A DNA stretch of 64,000 nucleotides from Methylomonas sp. AM2-LC (GTDB lineage: Bacteria; Pseudomonadota; Gammaproteobacteria; Methylococcales; Methylomonadaceae): NCBI RefSeq assembly GCF_039904985.1, contig NZ_CP157006.1, forward strand, positions 62,001 to 126,000, read 5' to 3'. A program made the translations under genes and the position numbers. Shown here piece after piece: positions 25,172 to 32,851 of this stretch. Each line of letters begins with the position of its first letter. Positions within the stretch are counted from its first letter, which is position 1. Below the pieces are notes generated by a model. It was given only the letters and a program-made list of their open reading frames with translations, was not told the origin of the DNA and did no database searches.

Positions 25172-25253
25172 CATAACCTGATGTAGCGTGAAAGAGAAAA
25201 TAGCCGTGTGATGAAGAAACACGCACTTTATTTTGTAACAATTCAGTAGACAT
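25172..25253 (-). pseudogene. 5' stub of a gene cut by the IS3 element
   Basis: ATG at 25253 with SD AAGGAG and its own switch leader opens a frame (MSTELLQNKVRVSSSHGYFL) that reads into the IS right end after 27 codons. The rest of the gene is not on the other side of the IS, so it was deleted. Confidence 0.6.
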
Positions 25254-25329
25254 AAAAATTCTCCTTGAGAATAAAAAAAGGGAGTTAACTGGCTTTCAAA
25301 AGGAAAGTAGTTAATTCCCCGCGTGGATT
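25254..25329 (-). promoter_or_regulatory. Switch leader of the truncated gene
   Basis: Decoy GGGAATTAACT and switch AGTTAACTCCC pair at 10 of 11 positions. ATTCTC pairs with GAGAAT of the SD arm. Confidence 0.6.
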
Positions 25330-25337
25330 AAAGAAAA

Positions 25338-25886
25338 TTAGGAAGTAACAGGGTGTGACAGCAATCGAATGTTTTCAATTAAATAATCACGGACCTTGTC
25401 AATGTTTTCATTTTCTGTGTGAGAAATGTCGTCATGGTGATAAGCGTCAACAGGCGAAATCTCAGCTAGCTTGTCATTAAGTTGCCGCAATAATGCAATA
25501 CGGCCACTACGATAACAAAGTAACTTTTGCTCAGCTGCAGAAGCCACAAACCGTGGGTTAGTATAAAAACCTAAATTTGGCCTTTCTGGTAGTCTGACAA
25601 TAGGTGTCGATGTATGAATAACAGGATTCAAAATAACAGCATCCTTAAGAAGAAGAACAGAAACGTCGTAAGTATCTCTGGCGTTGATTCGAACTGGAAA
25701 ATCATCGCTTTTAAACTTAACTTCCAGAGCACCACCACCATTCTTTACCGAATGCAGAATAGCGATACCTTCACGAACTAGGCCAGAAACAGCATGTTTC
25801 GCAATCTTGGCAGTCAAACATATTTCTGTACCAAACCAACGAGCTTCGTCATTAACATTAGCGTTATTCCAAGGTAAAGCATTCAT
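25338..25886 (-). CDS. Uncharacterised 182-residue protein
   Basis: Not recognised. Starts MNALPWNNANVNDEARWFG after GGAGG. Beta-rich middle (AILHSVKNGGGALEVKFKSDDFPVRI). Its ATG overlaps the stop of the upstream gene (25883), so it is coupled. Confidence 0.55.
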   Translation of the reverse strand: MNALPWNNANVNDEARWFGTEICLTAKIAKHAVSGLVREGIAILHSVKNGGGALEVKFKSDDFPVRINARDTYDVSVLLLKDAVILNPVIHTSTPIVRLPERPNLGFYTNPRFVASAAEQKLLCYRSGRIALLRQLNDKLAEISPVDAYHHDDISHTENENIDKVRDYLIENIRLLSHPVTS

Positions 25887-26203
25887 TGAATACCTCCAAC
25901 AGAAGCATCGATATAAAATACCTGCATACTGTCTTCTTCATACATCGTCCCGCGTTTTGTCATTGCGAAAAACTCTAAAGGTTGATAAAGCTTTTTGAAT
26001 TCTCGAATAGCAGATTCAGGACTACAACGCTTAGTTGATACCCAAACTGACTTTATGCCAGTTTGATTGCAAAAAGCATTAATACTGTTCTGAATTTCAA
26101 TTTTCTTTGGAAAACCTGCCCCATTATTGTTCCAAAAAACAACAGCGTCTTTTGGTTTTGGAATGGATTTTAGGTTATGAAACATGATTGTTTTTATTGA
26201 CAT
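25883..26203 (-). CDS. Uncharacterised 106-residue protein
   Basis: Not recognised. Starts MSIKTIMFHNLKSIPKPKDA. Alternating strands and helices; possibly a small nuclease- or Rossmann-like fold, but no motif is decisive. First gene of a pair. Confidence 0.55.
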   Translation of the reverse strand: MSIKTIMFHNLKSIPKPKDAVVFWNNNGAGFPKKIEIQNSINAFCNQTGIKSVWVSTKRCSPESAIREFKKLYQPLEFFAMTKRGTMYEEDSMQVFYIDASVGGIQ

Positions 26204-26280
26204 AGGATTCCTCCATTAACAGAATAATAACGAGGAAATACAAAGTCCCTGTAGAGAAAATGTATTCCTCGTAAAGGGAT
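26204..26280 (-). promoter_or_regulatory. Switch leader of gene at 26203
   Basis: TCCCT/AGGGA outer stem. Decoy GAGGAATACA pairs with TGTATTTCCTC with one bulge. TTTCCTC also matches the SD arm GGAGGAA. Confidence 0.6.
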
Positions 26281-26286
26281 AAATGA

Positions 26287-26838
26287 TTAAGACCAGTCAG
26301 AGTATTCGATATTATTCTCTTTGAGAATGTTTTCGATAACTTCTACAAACGACCGGCAGTTAATTTGGTAAAGATCGTGCAATAGCAGACCTATTTCATT
26401 GGGGCCAATTTCATTGGGTAAAACAGTCTCTAACTTAAGGTTTTTGTCAGAAGCAATTTCAATTAACCAATCAATATTATCGTGTTCGGAGTTATAAGCC
26501 TGGCTGTAAGCAGACAAATAATCCAGACCGAGTTTTGAAAAGATATGGATACCAATAAGATGAATATTGGCGTCAGTTGTCCCGTCACACCCAAAACCTT
26601 GAACGTAAGGCCTAACAGAATACTGAATTACTCCTAGAGAACATTCAGGATATCGCTTTGCGTCATCCCACAGAATTTTCTTGATATACCCATTGGCCAA
26701 AGCTGAGGCTTTTTTAGCACAATCAAAAAAGTGGTGAATAAACTCCAGATCGACAGAAGAAACCATTGAATCGATATTGGCTAATTCAAACAAAAAATCA
26801 GAAGCGTCTGGGTTAGGACTAATAATAAAGTCTGACAT
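26287..26838 (-). CDS. Uncharacterised 183-residue protein
   Basis: Not recognised. ATG at 26838 follows GAGGAAATTACT (MSDFIISPNPDASDFLFEL). All-helical look. Contains a short duplication, NEIGPNEIG. Single-gene unit. Confidence 0.55.
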   Translation of the reverse strand: MSDFIISPNPDASDFLFELANIDSMVSSVDLEFIHHFFDCAKKASALANGYIKKILWDDAKRYPECSLGVIQYSVRPYVQGFGCDGTTDANIHLIGIHIFSKLGLDYLSAYSQAYNSEHDNIDWLIEIASDKNLKLETVLPNEIGPNEIGLLLHDLYQINCRSFVEVIENILKENNIEYSDWS

Positions 26839-26912
26839 AGTAATTTCCTCGCTTAATGAAAAACCAGGAAAATACAAAACTCCAAGGGAGAAATGAATTT
26901 CCCTGGATGGGT
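26839..26912 (-). promoter_or_regulatory. Switch leader of gene at 26838
   Basis: CCA..GGGAAA/TCTCCC..TGG hairpin. Switch arm TATTTTCCT pairs with SD arm AGGAAATTA at 8 of 9 positions and with decoy CCAGGGAAA through a bulge. Confidence 0.5.
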
Positions 26913-26936
26913 TGAAAAGTAAACAGATTAAATCGA

Positions 26937-27731
26937 TTACGTTAAATTAAATCTATCAATATATTTTTGAAACGTAGTAGAAAATAAATCATGTTGACTA
27001 CAAGCATTACTAACGATATCGTTATCAGGATAAATATCGAGCAAACAATTCGTATGCATACGCAATTCAGTCATGACAGATAAAGCTTCAAGTAGATAGG
27101 AATTTAATTCCTTATGAAAACCCTCAATTGATTTAAGTCGCTTAATTTCATCCGATAGCGCAGGAAATGCATTATGAGAAGCTGCGACAAAATGCAAAAC
27201 CGCATCTCCTTCATTTGTTGTAAATGCAGATCCCTTATTCATAATTTGAACAACTTCGTTCAAATTAACATCGGACTGATCGATAACAAAATGACCATGA
27301 GGTTCTACAGTCCAAGTCCCTTGAGGGGTATCTTGGAAAGCAGTTGTCAAGTCTTGAATAACAACGTCAATTGGTGACGGTTCTTTTATATCATCAACTG
27401 GTTTTTTATCTAGGTCATGACCTTTTTGATCTTGAATAAGATAGGCAATTGATCGCAACCATGGCTGATTAGAATTAATATTAACGCCTTTGTCACCGTA
27501 ATATCCATTTTCTGTCCAGTCATATCCAACATTCATGTCTTTTATTATGGACGGATATTTTTCAAGAGATGATTGGTCCAAATGAATCAAAACATCAACT
27601 GCATTCTTCATTACGTCATCAAGAATTATATAATCCGAATCCAATCTTGCCAAAAGCATATTTTTCAGACAAGCAACCAAAACTTGGCAATTATGAGTAA
27701 GGTTTTCAATTTGTGCGTTTTGTGAGTCCAT
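26937..27731 (-). CDS. Uncharacterised protein with HN-x-FP module
   Basis: 264 residues. N-terminal helical region unknown, then GTWTVEPHGHFVIDQ (similar to GPWTFQEQDGLFYLVA in the 32416 protein), then AASHNAFPALSDEIKRLKSI, the module shared with the 17117 and 21184 proteins. Function unknown. Its leader is an atypical variant. Confidence 0.6.
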   Translation of the reverse strand: MDSQNAQIENLTHNCQVLVACLKNMLLARLDSDYIILDDVMKNAVDVLIHLDQSSLEKYPSIIKDMNVGYDWTENGYYGDKGVNINSNQPWLRSIAYLIQDQKGHDLDKKPVDDIKEPSPIDVVIQDLTTAFQDTPQGTWTVEPHGHFVIDQSDVNLNEVVQIMNKGSAFTTNEGDAVLHFVAASHNAFPALSDEIKRLKSIEGFHKELNSYLLEALSVMTELRMHTNCLLDIYPDNDIVSNACSQHDLFSTTFQKYIDRFNLT

Positions 27732-27795
27732 AGAATCTCCTAAATAATAAAAATGCCAAACAAAGAGAAGTACCTTAATAAAAAGGTGACAATCT
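27732..27795 (-). promoter_or_regulatory. Variant leader lacking the GGG hairpin
   Basis: Hairpin ACCTT/AAGGT in place of the GGGA/TCCC stem. GAGATT upstream repeats the SD segment GGAGATTCT, as a decoy would, but no clear switch arm lies between them. Confidence 0.35.
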
Positions 27796-27815
27796 CAATG
27801 TTCAGACTTTGAAAG

Positions 27816-29606
27816 TTAAGCTGCGACTAATAAATCACGGCCAATTTTGAATAGTTCTGCACAAAGATCATTAACATCATTGATCATAAAGCTCGTCTTA
27901 AATAAATGACTCACATCATGACAAATACCAATGCCAACAAACTCAATACCGGAACTTTCACACCGTTGAATAACAGAACTCGCTAAGAATTTATCATCGG
28001 GCTCACCATCTGTTAAAACGATAATAACCTTACGCTCTTCATGAGTTGAGTAAACACTTGATGCGGCATACCAGATAGCAGAATGCAAAGGTGTGCCTCC
28101 TGAAGCTAAGGGTATAAAAGCACCCATATTCGAACGAACTTTCTGACCATGAGGCAATAATTCAACAACATCGTCAGTATTTTCATGTGGGAAGCGAGTT
28201 ATCGCCGGATTAACACCAGAAACTCCTTCAAGTGCCATAGCTAAAGCTATAGATGCTTCAGTAGCAATATGAATGAATTCTCGATTTATACTTCCGGGTA
28301 TTTTATAACCCATAGATGTTGAACCATCTAATAGTATATGAAGAGCTGTATTCGGTGCCTTACGACTTATTCTACGATCAAAAACACGAGAATCACCTTG
28401 AGCAATTCTAAACAACTTCTTGCCATTAATTCGATTTCCGATACGTTTAGTTGAAGTGCGATCGAATTTGCTAGACTGAATTAAACCTTGCAGTGAAGCG
28501 CGGATTTTTACAGACCAAGATGCAACGTTATCCACTGATGTAGAACCAACCAATTCATTCAGAACTGGCTTATGTACGGCAGGAATGTAAACAGTTGAAT
28601 CATAGGTAGTCATTGTTTGATTGGAAAGTAGTTGACGCGCCATATCGTTGATATTTTGCGGCATATCATTATCAGAAGCATTTAGTGCATCCAACAGCGA
28701 TTGAGCAAAAAGCTCACTATCATTTTCATCAGAACCATGATTGTTACCACTATTTTCCTGTCCTTTTCCTGGATCTTCGTTAGTTTCATCATCTGAACTT
28801 TGATCCAAAGAATCATTGCTCAAACCTGAATCGTCAGTTGAACCAGCATCGTCAGTTGAACCAGCATCGGTACCCGAGTCATCTTCGGATGATCCAGATT
28901 GATTACCTTGTTCACTCTGATTACTCTGTTGAGAACCATGTGATTGCGCAAGTTGTCGCTGACGTTCCTGCTCATTCACATATTCTTCATTGATCATTGT
29001 AATAATTTGATCAGATAACTTAATCACATCATGAGTTGAAATTAGCCCATGAATGGTAGAAAGAAGAGCAAACAGTCGTGTCACTGCGCCACATGGAAAT
29101 ACTTCTTCAAGAACCTTTTCAACTTTTTCTGCAACAGATATTAAGGATTTAAAGCCTAAAATATCCACTGCACAATGAAGAAATATAAACTGATTCAAAA
29201 TGGCGGCAGGATGACTATCTTTATCAGAGATATAAAATTCAGGTAAATTTACAATGTAAAGATCCATTGCTTCTATTGAATCTTTAGCACCAGGGTACTC
29301 ATCCATAATGCCACGTTCGATACGAACGTCCTCTAGTAAATTTATCAACTCACGACGTAAAGGCGAAGTTGCTGAAGATGTAAAAGCTGTAAAATCAGTA
29401 TAACGTATGTGAGACGCCTCGTGAATAAGATAGCCCCAAGCAACCTCAATTAACTCAGCATTCACATCAATATTCAGCGCCGGTAATTGAATACGATCAC
29501 CATTGGTATAAGCCTTATCACCTCCAATAGAAATCTTAACACCGAATTTGGCACCAAGTTGAGAAGCTACAATTGGAAATGCTCTGTTTAAATGGCCTTG
29601 TTTCAT
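27816..29606 (-). CDS. CobT-like VWA-domain protein
   Basis: 596 residues. The N-terminal part has a metallopeptidase-like helix (VAWGYLIHEASHIRYTDF, H-E-x-x-H-like). An acidic Ser/Asp/Glu linker (about 215-300) follows. The C-terminal VWA domain has an intact MIDAS: LDGSTSMGYK (D-x-S-x-S), SGGTPLHSAIW and VLTDGEPDD. This is the layout of cobalt-chelatase CobT-like and MoxR-partner proteins. Its natural partner is the CobS-like ATPase at 34890. No cobalamin genes are here, so a remodelling role is likelier. ATG 29606 has SD GGAGG. Confidence 0.85.
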   Translation of the reverse strand: MKQGHLNRAFPIVASQLGAKFGVKISIGGDKAYTNGDRIQLPALNIDVNAELIEVAWGYLIHEASHIRYTDFTAFTSSATSPLRRELINLLEDVRIERGIMDEYPGAKDSIEAMDLYIVNLPEFYISDKDSHPAAILNQFIFLHCAVDILGFKSLISVAEKVEKVLEEVFPCGAVTRLFALLSTIHGLISTHDVIKLSDQIITMINEEYVNEQERQRQLAQSHGSQQSNQSEQGNQSGSSEDDSGTDAGSTDDAGSTDDSGLSNDSLDQSSDDETNEDPGKGQENSGNNHGSDENDSELFAQSLLDALNASDNDMPQNINDMARQLLSNQTMTTYDSTVYIPAVHKPVLNELVGSTSVDNVASWSVKIRASLQGLIQSSKFDRTSTKRIGNRINGKKLFRIAQGDSRVFDRRISRKAPNTALHILLDGSTSMGYKIPGSINREFIHIATEASIALAMALEGVSGVNPAITRFPHENTDDVVELLPHGQKVRSNMGAFIPLASGGTPLHSAIWYAASSVYSTHEERKVIIVLTDGEPDDKFLASSVIQRCESSGIEFVGIGICHDVSHLFKTSFMINDVNDLCAELFKIGRDLLVAA

Positions 29607-29676
29607 GTTTACCTCCAAAAAAATAACTAGGGCAAACAATGAGCCCATAGGGATCAAAAGTTTGCCCCCGTGGGTT
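29607..29676 (-). promoter_or_regulatory. Switch leader of CobT-like gene
   Basis: Decoy GGGCAAAC and switch GTTTGCCC pair perfectly (8 bp). GTTTGCC also pairs with GGTAAAC directly before the ATG (7 bp, one G-U). Confidence 0.7.
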
Positions 29677-30200
29677 TAAATAGGCATTACGCGGTATATA
29701 AGCAGTTGAAAAAACTGCCATATAGTCAAACGCATACCAGGTAGTTGAACTTTAGAAGTTCGTTTTTGAATTTGATCAATTCGCCAAACATTTCCCAATG
29801 AAGCTGGAAATGATTTAAGGAACTTGCCTTGATCAATTTCATGATTGCCAGTTGTACTGGTAAAAAGCATGGTTGAGCCTTCGATGAAAGCTAATTTCAT
29901 GCCCTTAAGAAAAGTCTTGTTAACTGACAAAGACATTTCAACATTAAATTCCTCAACAAGATCGATTAGCTGCATAGAATTAATGCAGTAAGTATCGGGG
30001 TCCTGTTGAAAATATGGCAATGCTTCACGAGCAAAAACAGTGGCTTCATAAACTTTACCGGAAAGCAATAGCTCGCAAGATTTCATAGCCGCTGCAGCAT
30101 AACCTTCGTTATCGTTATTAGCTTCGACAGGTGTTTTTCGTGAGCTAGTAGAATCGGGGTACTGTTCTGATGATTGAGAAGAGTTTTCTTGGTTTTGCAT
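29676..30200 (-). CDS. Uncharacterised 174-residue protein
   Basis: Not recognised. Polar N-terminus (MQNQENSSQSSEQYPDSTSS), then helical region with AAAAMKSCELLLSGKVYEAT. Upstream of the CobT-like gene and heading that unit under block copy 4; possibly an accessory of it. Confidence 0.55.
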   Translation of the reverse strand: MQNQENSSQSSEQYPDSTSSRKTPVEANNDNEGYAAAAMKSCELLLSGKVYEATVFAREALPYFQQDPDTYCINSMQLIDLVEEFNVEMSLSVNKTFLKGMKLAFIEGSTMLFTSTTGNHEIDQGKFLKSFPASLGNVWRIDQIQKRTSKVQLPGMRLTIWQFFQLLIYRVMPI

Positions 30201-30470
30201 GGTGTACTCCTTGAAAAGTCAAGAGATACACCCATCCCAAAGAGAATGATGTATTCCCTTGTGGGTTAAATGGCCGGTGGCCTAGAAAAGTAGTCGCATC
30301 AAAGATGCATTCATAAAATTATTCGTTCTTTTAAGTGCTGAACTGGCACTGCTTCTGAGTTCTCGTAGAGAACAACAAAAATCCGTCTTTCCGGAGCGCA
30401 CTCTATCAAATGTGCTTTGGGAATACGGTAGATGCAATTATGCATGATTACCGTCAATTTGTTAAGTGCC
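30201..30470 (-). promoter_or_regulatory. Repeated attenuator-promoter-leader block, copy 4
   Basis: Same parts as copy 1 with few differences. The terminator stem reads CCGTATT/AAGACGG (one weakened pair). Core GCACTTAAAAGAACGAATAA retained. The leader hairpin has ATTCTCTTTGGG on the 3' side. Confidence 0.7.
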
Positions 30471-30534
30471 AAAAAACATAATAATTTGTGCGTTTTGGAT
30501 TAGTAATTTCAAAATTGAATTAATTTTGATTTAA

Positions 30535-30597
30535 CTAGACAGGTTGTTCTTGATGAACAAAAAGTCTAATATAAGGCTCTTTAAATGTATAGCTCAT
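30535..30597 (-). CDS. 20-codon ORF with good SD
   Basis: MSYTFKEPYIRLFVHQEQPV follows TTTGAGGTAAATC directly after the 30623 gene's stop. It could be a microprotein or the remnant of a longer gene. Otherwise 30471-30622 holds nothing recognisable. Confidence 0.3.
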   Translation of the reverse strand: MSYTFKEPYIRLFVHQEQPV

Positions 30598-30622
30598 GAT
30601 TTACCTCAAAGGTTAAAATTAA

Positions 30623-31360
30623 TTAGCGAATCGACTGGTGATTTACAATATAGTCATGAATCAAATTAAGCGCATTGCGTTGCCGAATGCAGTCTTGAAC
30701 CAAAACATCATCTAAATTAGGATCTTCAGGATCAAGTTCATTATCAGCACAATTAGCAGAAGCCAATTGATAAAGAATATCAAGAGCATCTAAAAAAGCA
30801 GACTCTTGTCGCATTTCCGAAAACATGCGCTGAGTTCCACTTGATTGAATTAATTCCGGAGTTATACGCGCAACCCATCCACCGAACTCGCCTGGTCGCA
30901 TCTTGTCAGAATAATACGCGCCTTCAATAACGATTTCCGCTTGCCCTGATTTAGCCATAATGCCTTGAAACAAGGTTGGCCAAGAATAGTTAATTTGAAT
31001 AACGTGGAAAAGAGCATCATGAACATTATCAATTTCAATGTTACGTCCATCACCAAAACATTTCTCGGTGATCGGGTAAATCGTGTCGTCAAAATATTTT
31101 TTAAGATGCAAGGCAATTGGAGAAGTATTATCTGATTCAACCAACAATTTGACTTCATCAAAATCAAAAACATTTTCCCAAACAACATCAATTTCATCAT
31201 TGACGCCCGAATGCGAAAAAAAGTAGATCTTATTAATACCATTCTCTTCAATGTTTTGATGCTCAAATCCGTAGAAGGATAAAAACAATTTCTCTAATTT
31301 CGTGACTGAGTCAGATGGAAAGTTTGGTTGAACGGTTGATTTATCATAATTTTTAGACAT
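30623..31360 (-). CDS. Uncharacterised 245-residue protein
   Basis: Not recognised. Starts MSKNYDKSTVQPNFPSDSV. Mixed alpha/beta, acidic. Single-gene unit with a variant leader in which GGCGGGT pairs with ACCTGCC. Confidence 0.55.
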   Translation of the reverse strand: MSKNYDKSTVQPNFPSDSVTKLEKLFLSFYGFEHQNIEENGINKIYFFSHSGVNDEIDVVWENVFDFDEVKLLVESDNTSPIALHLKKYFDDTIYPITEKCFGDGRNIEIDNVHDALFHVIQINYSWPTLFQGIMAKSGQAEIVIEGAYYSDKMRPGEFGGWVARITPELIQSSGTQRMFSEMRQESAFLDALDILYQLASANCADNELDPEDPNLDDVLVQDCIRQRNALNLIHDYIVNHQSIR

Positions 31361-31441
31361 GTGAACTCCAAAATATTCATATTTTTATAAAAAGTAGGCA
31401 GGTCATAAAATCCAAAATCGGATTTATATGAAACCCGCCCG
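31361..31441 (-). promoter_or_regulatory. Variant leader of gene at 31360
   Basis: Long imperfect hairpin between GGCGGGTTTCATATAAATCC and GGATTTTATGACCTGCC. It lacks the CCCA/TGGG outer stem of the standard leaders. Confidence 0.4.
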
Positions 31442-31444
31442 GAT

Positions 31445-31476
31445 TAAAAAAGCGCTTAATAAACTATTAAAGCGCT
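31445..31476 (-). terminator. Rho-independent terminator
   Basis: Minus-strand AGCGCTTTAATA/TTAAGCGCT stem followed by TTTTTT; ends the 31490-31855 transcript. Confidence 0.75.
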
Positions 31477-31489
31477 AATAATGAGACAA

Positions 31490-31855
31490 TTATTTTGATT
31501 GAGCTAAACGCCAAATCTCTTCTTTGTCATAGAGCCTATCTAAATGATCTATACCTTCTGCAGCCAATCGCATTGAACGTTCTAGTTTTGAGATAAAAAC
31601 GTGCATACAATTTCCTGGATAAGGCAAAAGAGTTATCTGTCGAGGATATTGTTGAGAAGAATGAGGTAACCATGAAAAGAAAGCAGGATAAACATTGTTT
31701 TCTTTGTCATAGTAAAAATAAAGACGTCTGTCGCCATTTTCGCAACTGATGCCTAAATAACTACCGTGCTCGTACATCTCAAAATTATTTTTTGCGCACC
31801 AATCGGATAACAATTGACGGCTTTGATCGAAATTGATGGGGGTTACTTGTGACAT
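31490..31855 (-). CDS. Uncharacterised 121-residue protein
   Basis: Not recognised. ATG 31855 (MSQVTPINFDQSRQLLSDWC) after GGAG. Aromatic beta segment (LYFYYDKENNVYPAFFSWLP). Single-gene unit with its own leader and terminator. Confidence 0.55.
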   Translation of the reverse strand: MSQVTPINFDQSRQLLSDWCAKNNFEMYEHGSYLGISCENGDRRLYFYYDKENNVYPAFFSWLPHSSQQYPRQITLLPYPGNCMHVFISKLERSMRLAAEGIDHLDRLYDKEEIWRLAQSK

Positions 31856-31918
31856 GATTTTCTCCAAAAAAATGAGGAAACCACAAACCCAAAAGGTAAG
31901 TGGTTACCTCTGGGGTTA
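31856..31918 (-). promoter_or_regulatory. Switch leader of gene at 31855
   Basis: AACCC/GGGTT outer stem. Decoy GAGGTAACCAC and switch GTGGTTTCCTC pair at 10 of 11 positions. Confidence 0.6.
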
Positions 31919-31967
31919 ATAAAAATAATTAAATATTACGCAACTTGTAAGCGGTTAAATACGCTAT

Positions 31968-32343
31968 TCAAATACTCAGTAAAAGACTTTCCAAAAATGC
32001 CTGGACGAGCTTTATTTGAGATACGTGTAATGCGTATTGAGCTTTTTCAAGTTTTCGACTATAAATAAACTTAGATCGCTTGGATCGAAATCGACGCAAA
32101 AGTCTTGAGTAGAAAAATAACGATGAAGATTTATTTATTTGAATCAATTCCAAAATAACTGAAATTTGATCTTCAGTAAGTTCTGGTCCGTCAATATAAA
32201 TAACCGGCATAGAAACACCATCCAAGCCAAGGTTTATATAGTTTGGCGAAATAATTGAATAATGCTTAGAACTCAGTGAGATTTCACCAAGAAACTAGTG
32301 AGCAATAAGCAATAGCTTGTTCAGCAATTAAATTTTTATGCAT
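31968..32343 (-). pseudogene. Uncharacterised gene with internal frameshift
   Basis: ATG at 32343, placed correctly behind a switch leader, starts MHKNLIAEQAIAYCSLVSW and stops at 32284. The next frame is open from just before that point (FLGEISLSSKHYSIISPN) through VIYIDGPELTEDQISVILEL to the stop at 31968. Joining them gives one ~124-residue protein, so a one-base indel near 32285-32300 is likely. The C-terminal part is basic. Not recognised. Confidence 0.5.
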
Positions 32344-32407
32344 GATTAATCTCAAAAAAAGAGGCAAACACATGCACCAAAAAAGTGAAATGTTCACCTT
32401 AAGGGTT
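32344..32407 (-). promoter_or_regulatory. Switch leader of gene at 32343
   Basis: GTGAA/TTCAC hairpin. Decoy GGTGAACAT pairs with ATGTGTTTGCC with mismatches. Weaker than most. Confidence 0.45.
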
Positions 32408-32415
32408 AAAAGTAT

Positions 32416-32730
32416 TTACAAGGTAGCGACAGCGACTTGATACATTTCATCAAAGAAATTGCGTTCTTCAAATTCAGCAACTTTTTGATACCCGAACGGA
32501 GTCGGAGCCACCAAATAAAATAGCCCATCTTGCTCTTGAAATGTCCAGGGGCCAGGCGTATTGGCCTTGGTTAAAGAAACGTCGTCATGGTTCAAAATGC
32601 CAAGCATAAAATTGCCGTTGTTCTTGGCAGCATCAGCTTTTCTAATTCTAGACCAAACGTTACTGAAGATGTTGGCAACAACATTGCCGTTATCATTAAC
32701 TAATTGGGTGTTATCAATTATATCGTACAT
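32416..32730 (-). CDS. Uncharacterised 104-residue protein
   Basis: Not recognised. ATG 32730 (MYDIIDNTQLVNDNGNVVAN) after GAGGAATTTT. Contains GPWTFQEQDGLFYLVAPTPF, like a segment of the 26937 protein. A strong hairpin (about 32797-32838, GCGAG..CTCGC) separates it from the upstream DUF3150 gene. Confidence 0.55.
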   Translation of the reverse strand: MYDIIDNTQLVNDNGNVVANIFSNVWSRIRKADAAKNNGNFMLGILNHDDVSLTKANTPGPWTFQEQDGLFYLVAPTPFGYQKVAEFEERNFFDEMYQVAVATL

Positions 32731-32795
32731 AAAATTCCTCAAAATTAATAAGAGAAATTCAAAACCCCTAAGGAAATTGAATTTCCCAAGTGGGT
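32731..32795 (-). promoter_or_regulatory. Switch leader of gene at 32730
   Basis: Decoy GAAATTCAA and switch TTGAATTTC are perfectly complementary. AATTTCTC also pairs with SD arm GAGGAATT (8 bp, one G-U). Confidence 0.7.
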
Positions 32796-32796
32796 A

Positions 32797-32838
32797 AAGT
32801 AGCGAGGCAAATAAATCCAAAAGGATTTAATTTGCACT
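32797..32838 (-). terminator. Strong hairpin after DUF3150 gene
   Basis: Minus-strand GCGAG-GCAAAT-AAATCC / GGATTT-ATTTGC-CTCGC stem just past the stop at 32852. Only a short T-run follows, so terminator or mRNA 3'-end stabiliser. Confidence 0.5.
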
Positions 32839-32851
32839 CGCAAAGCATTAA

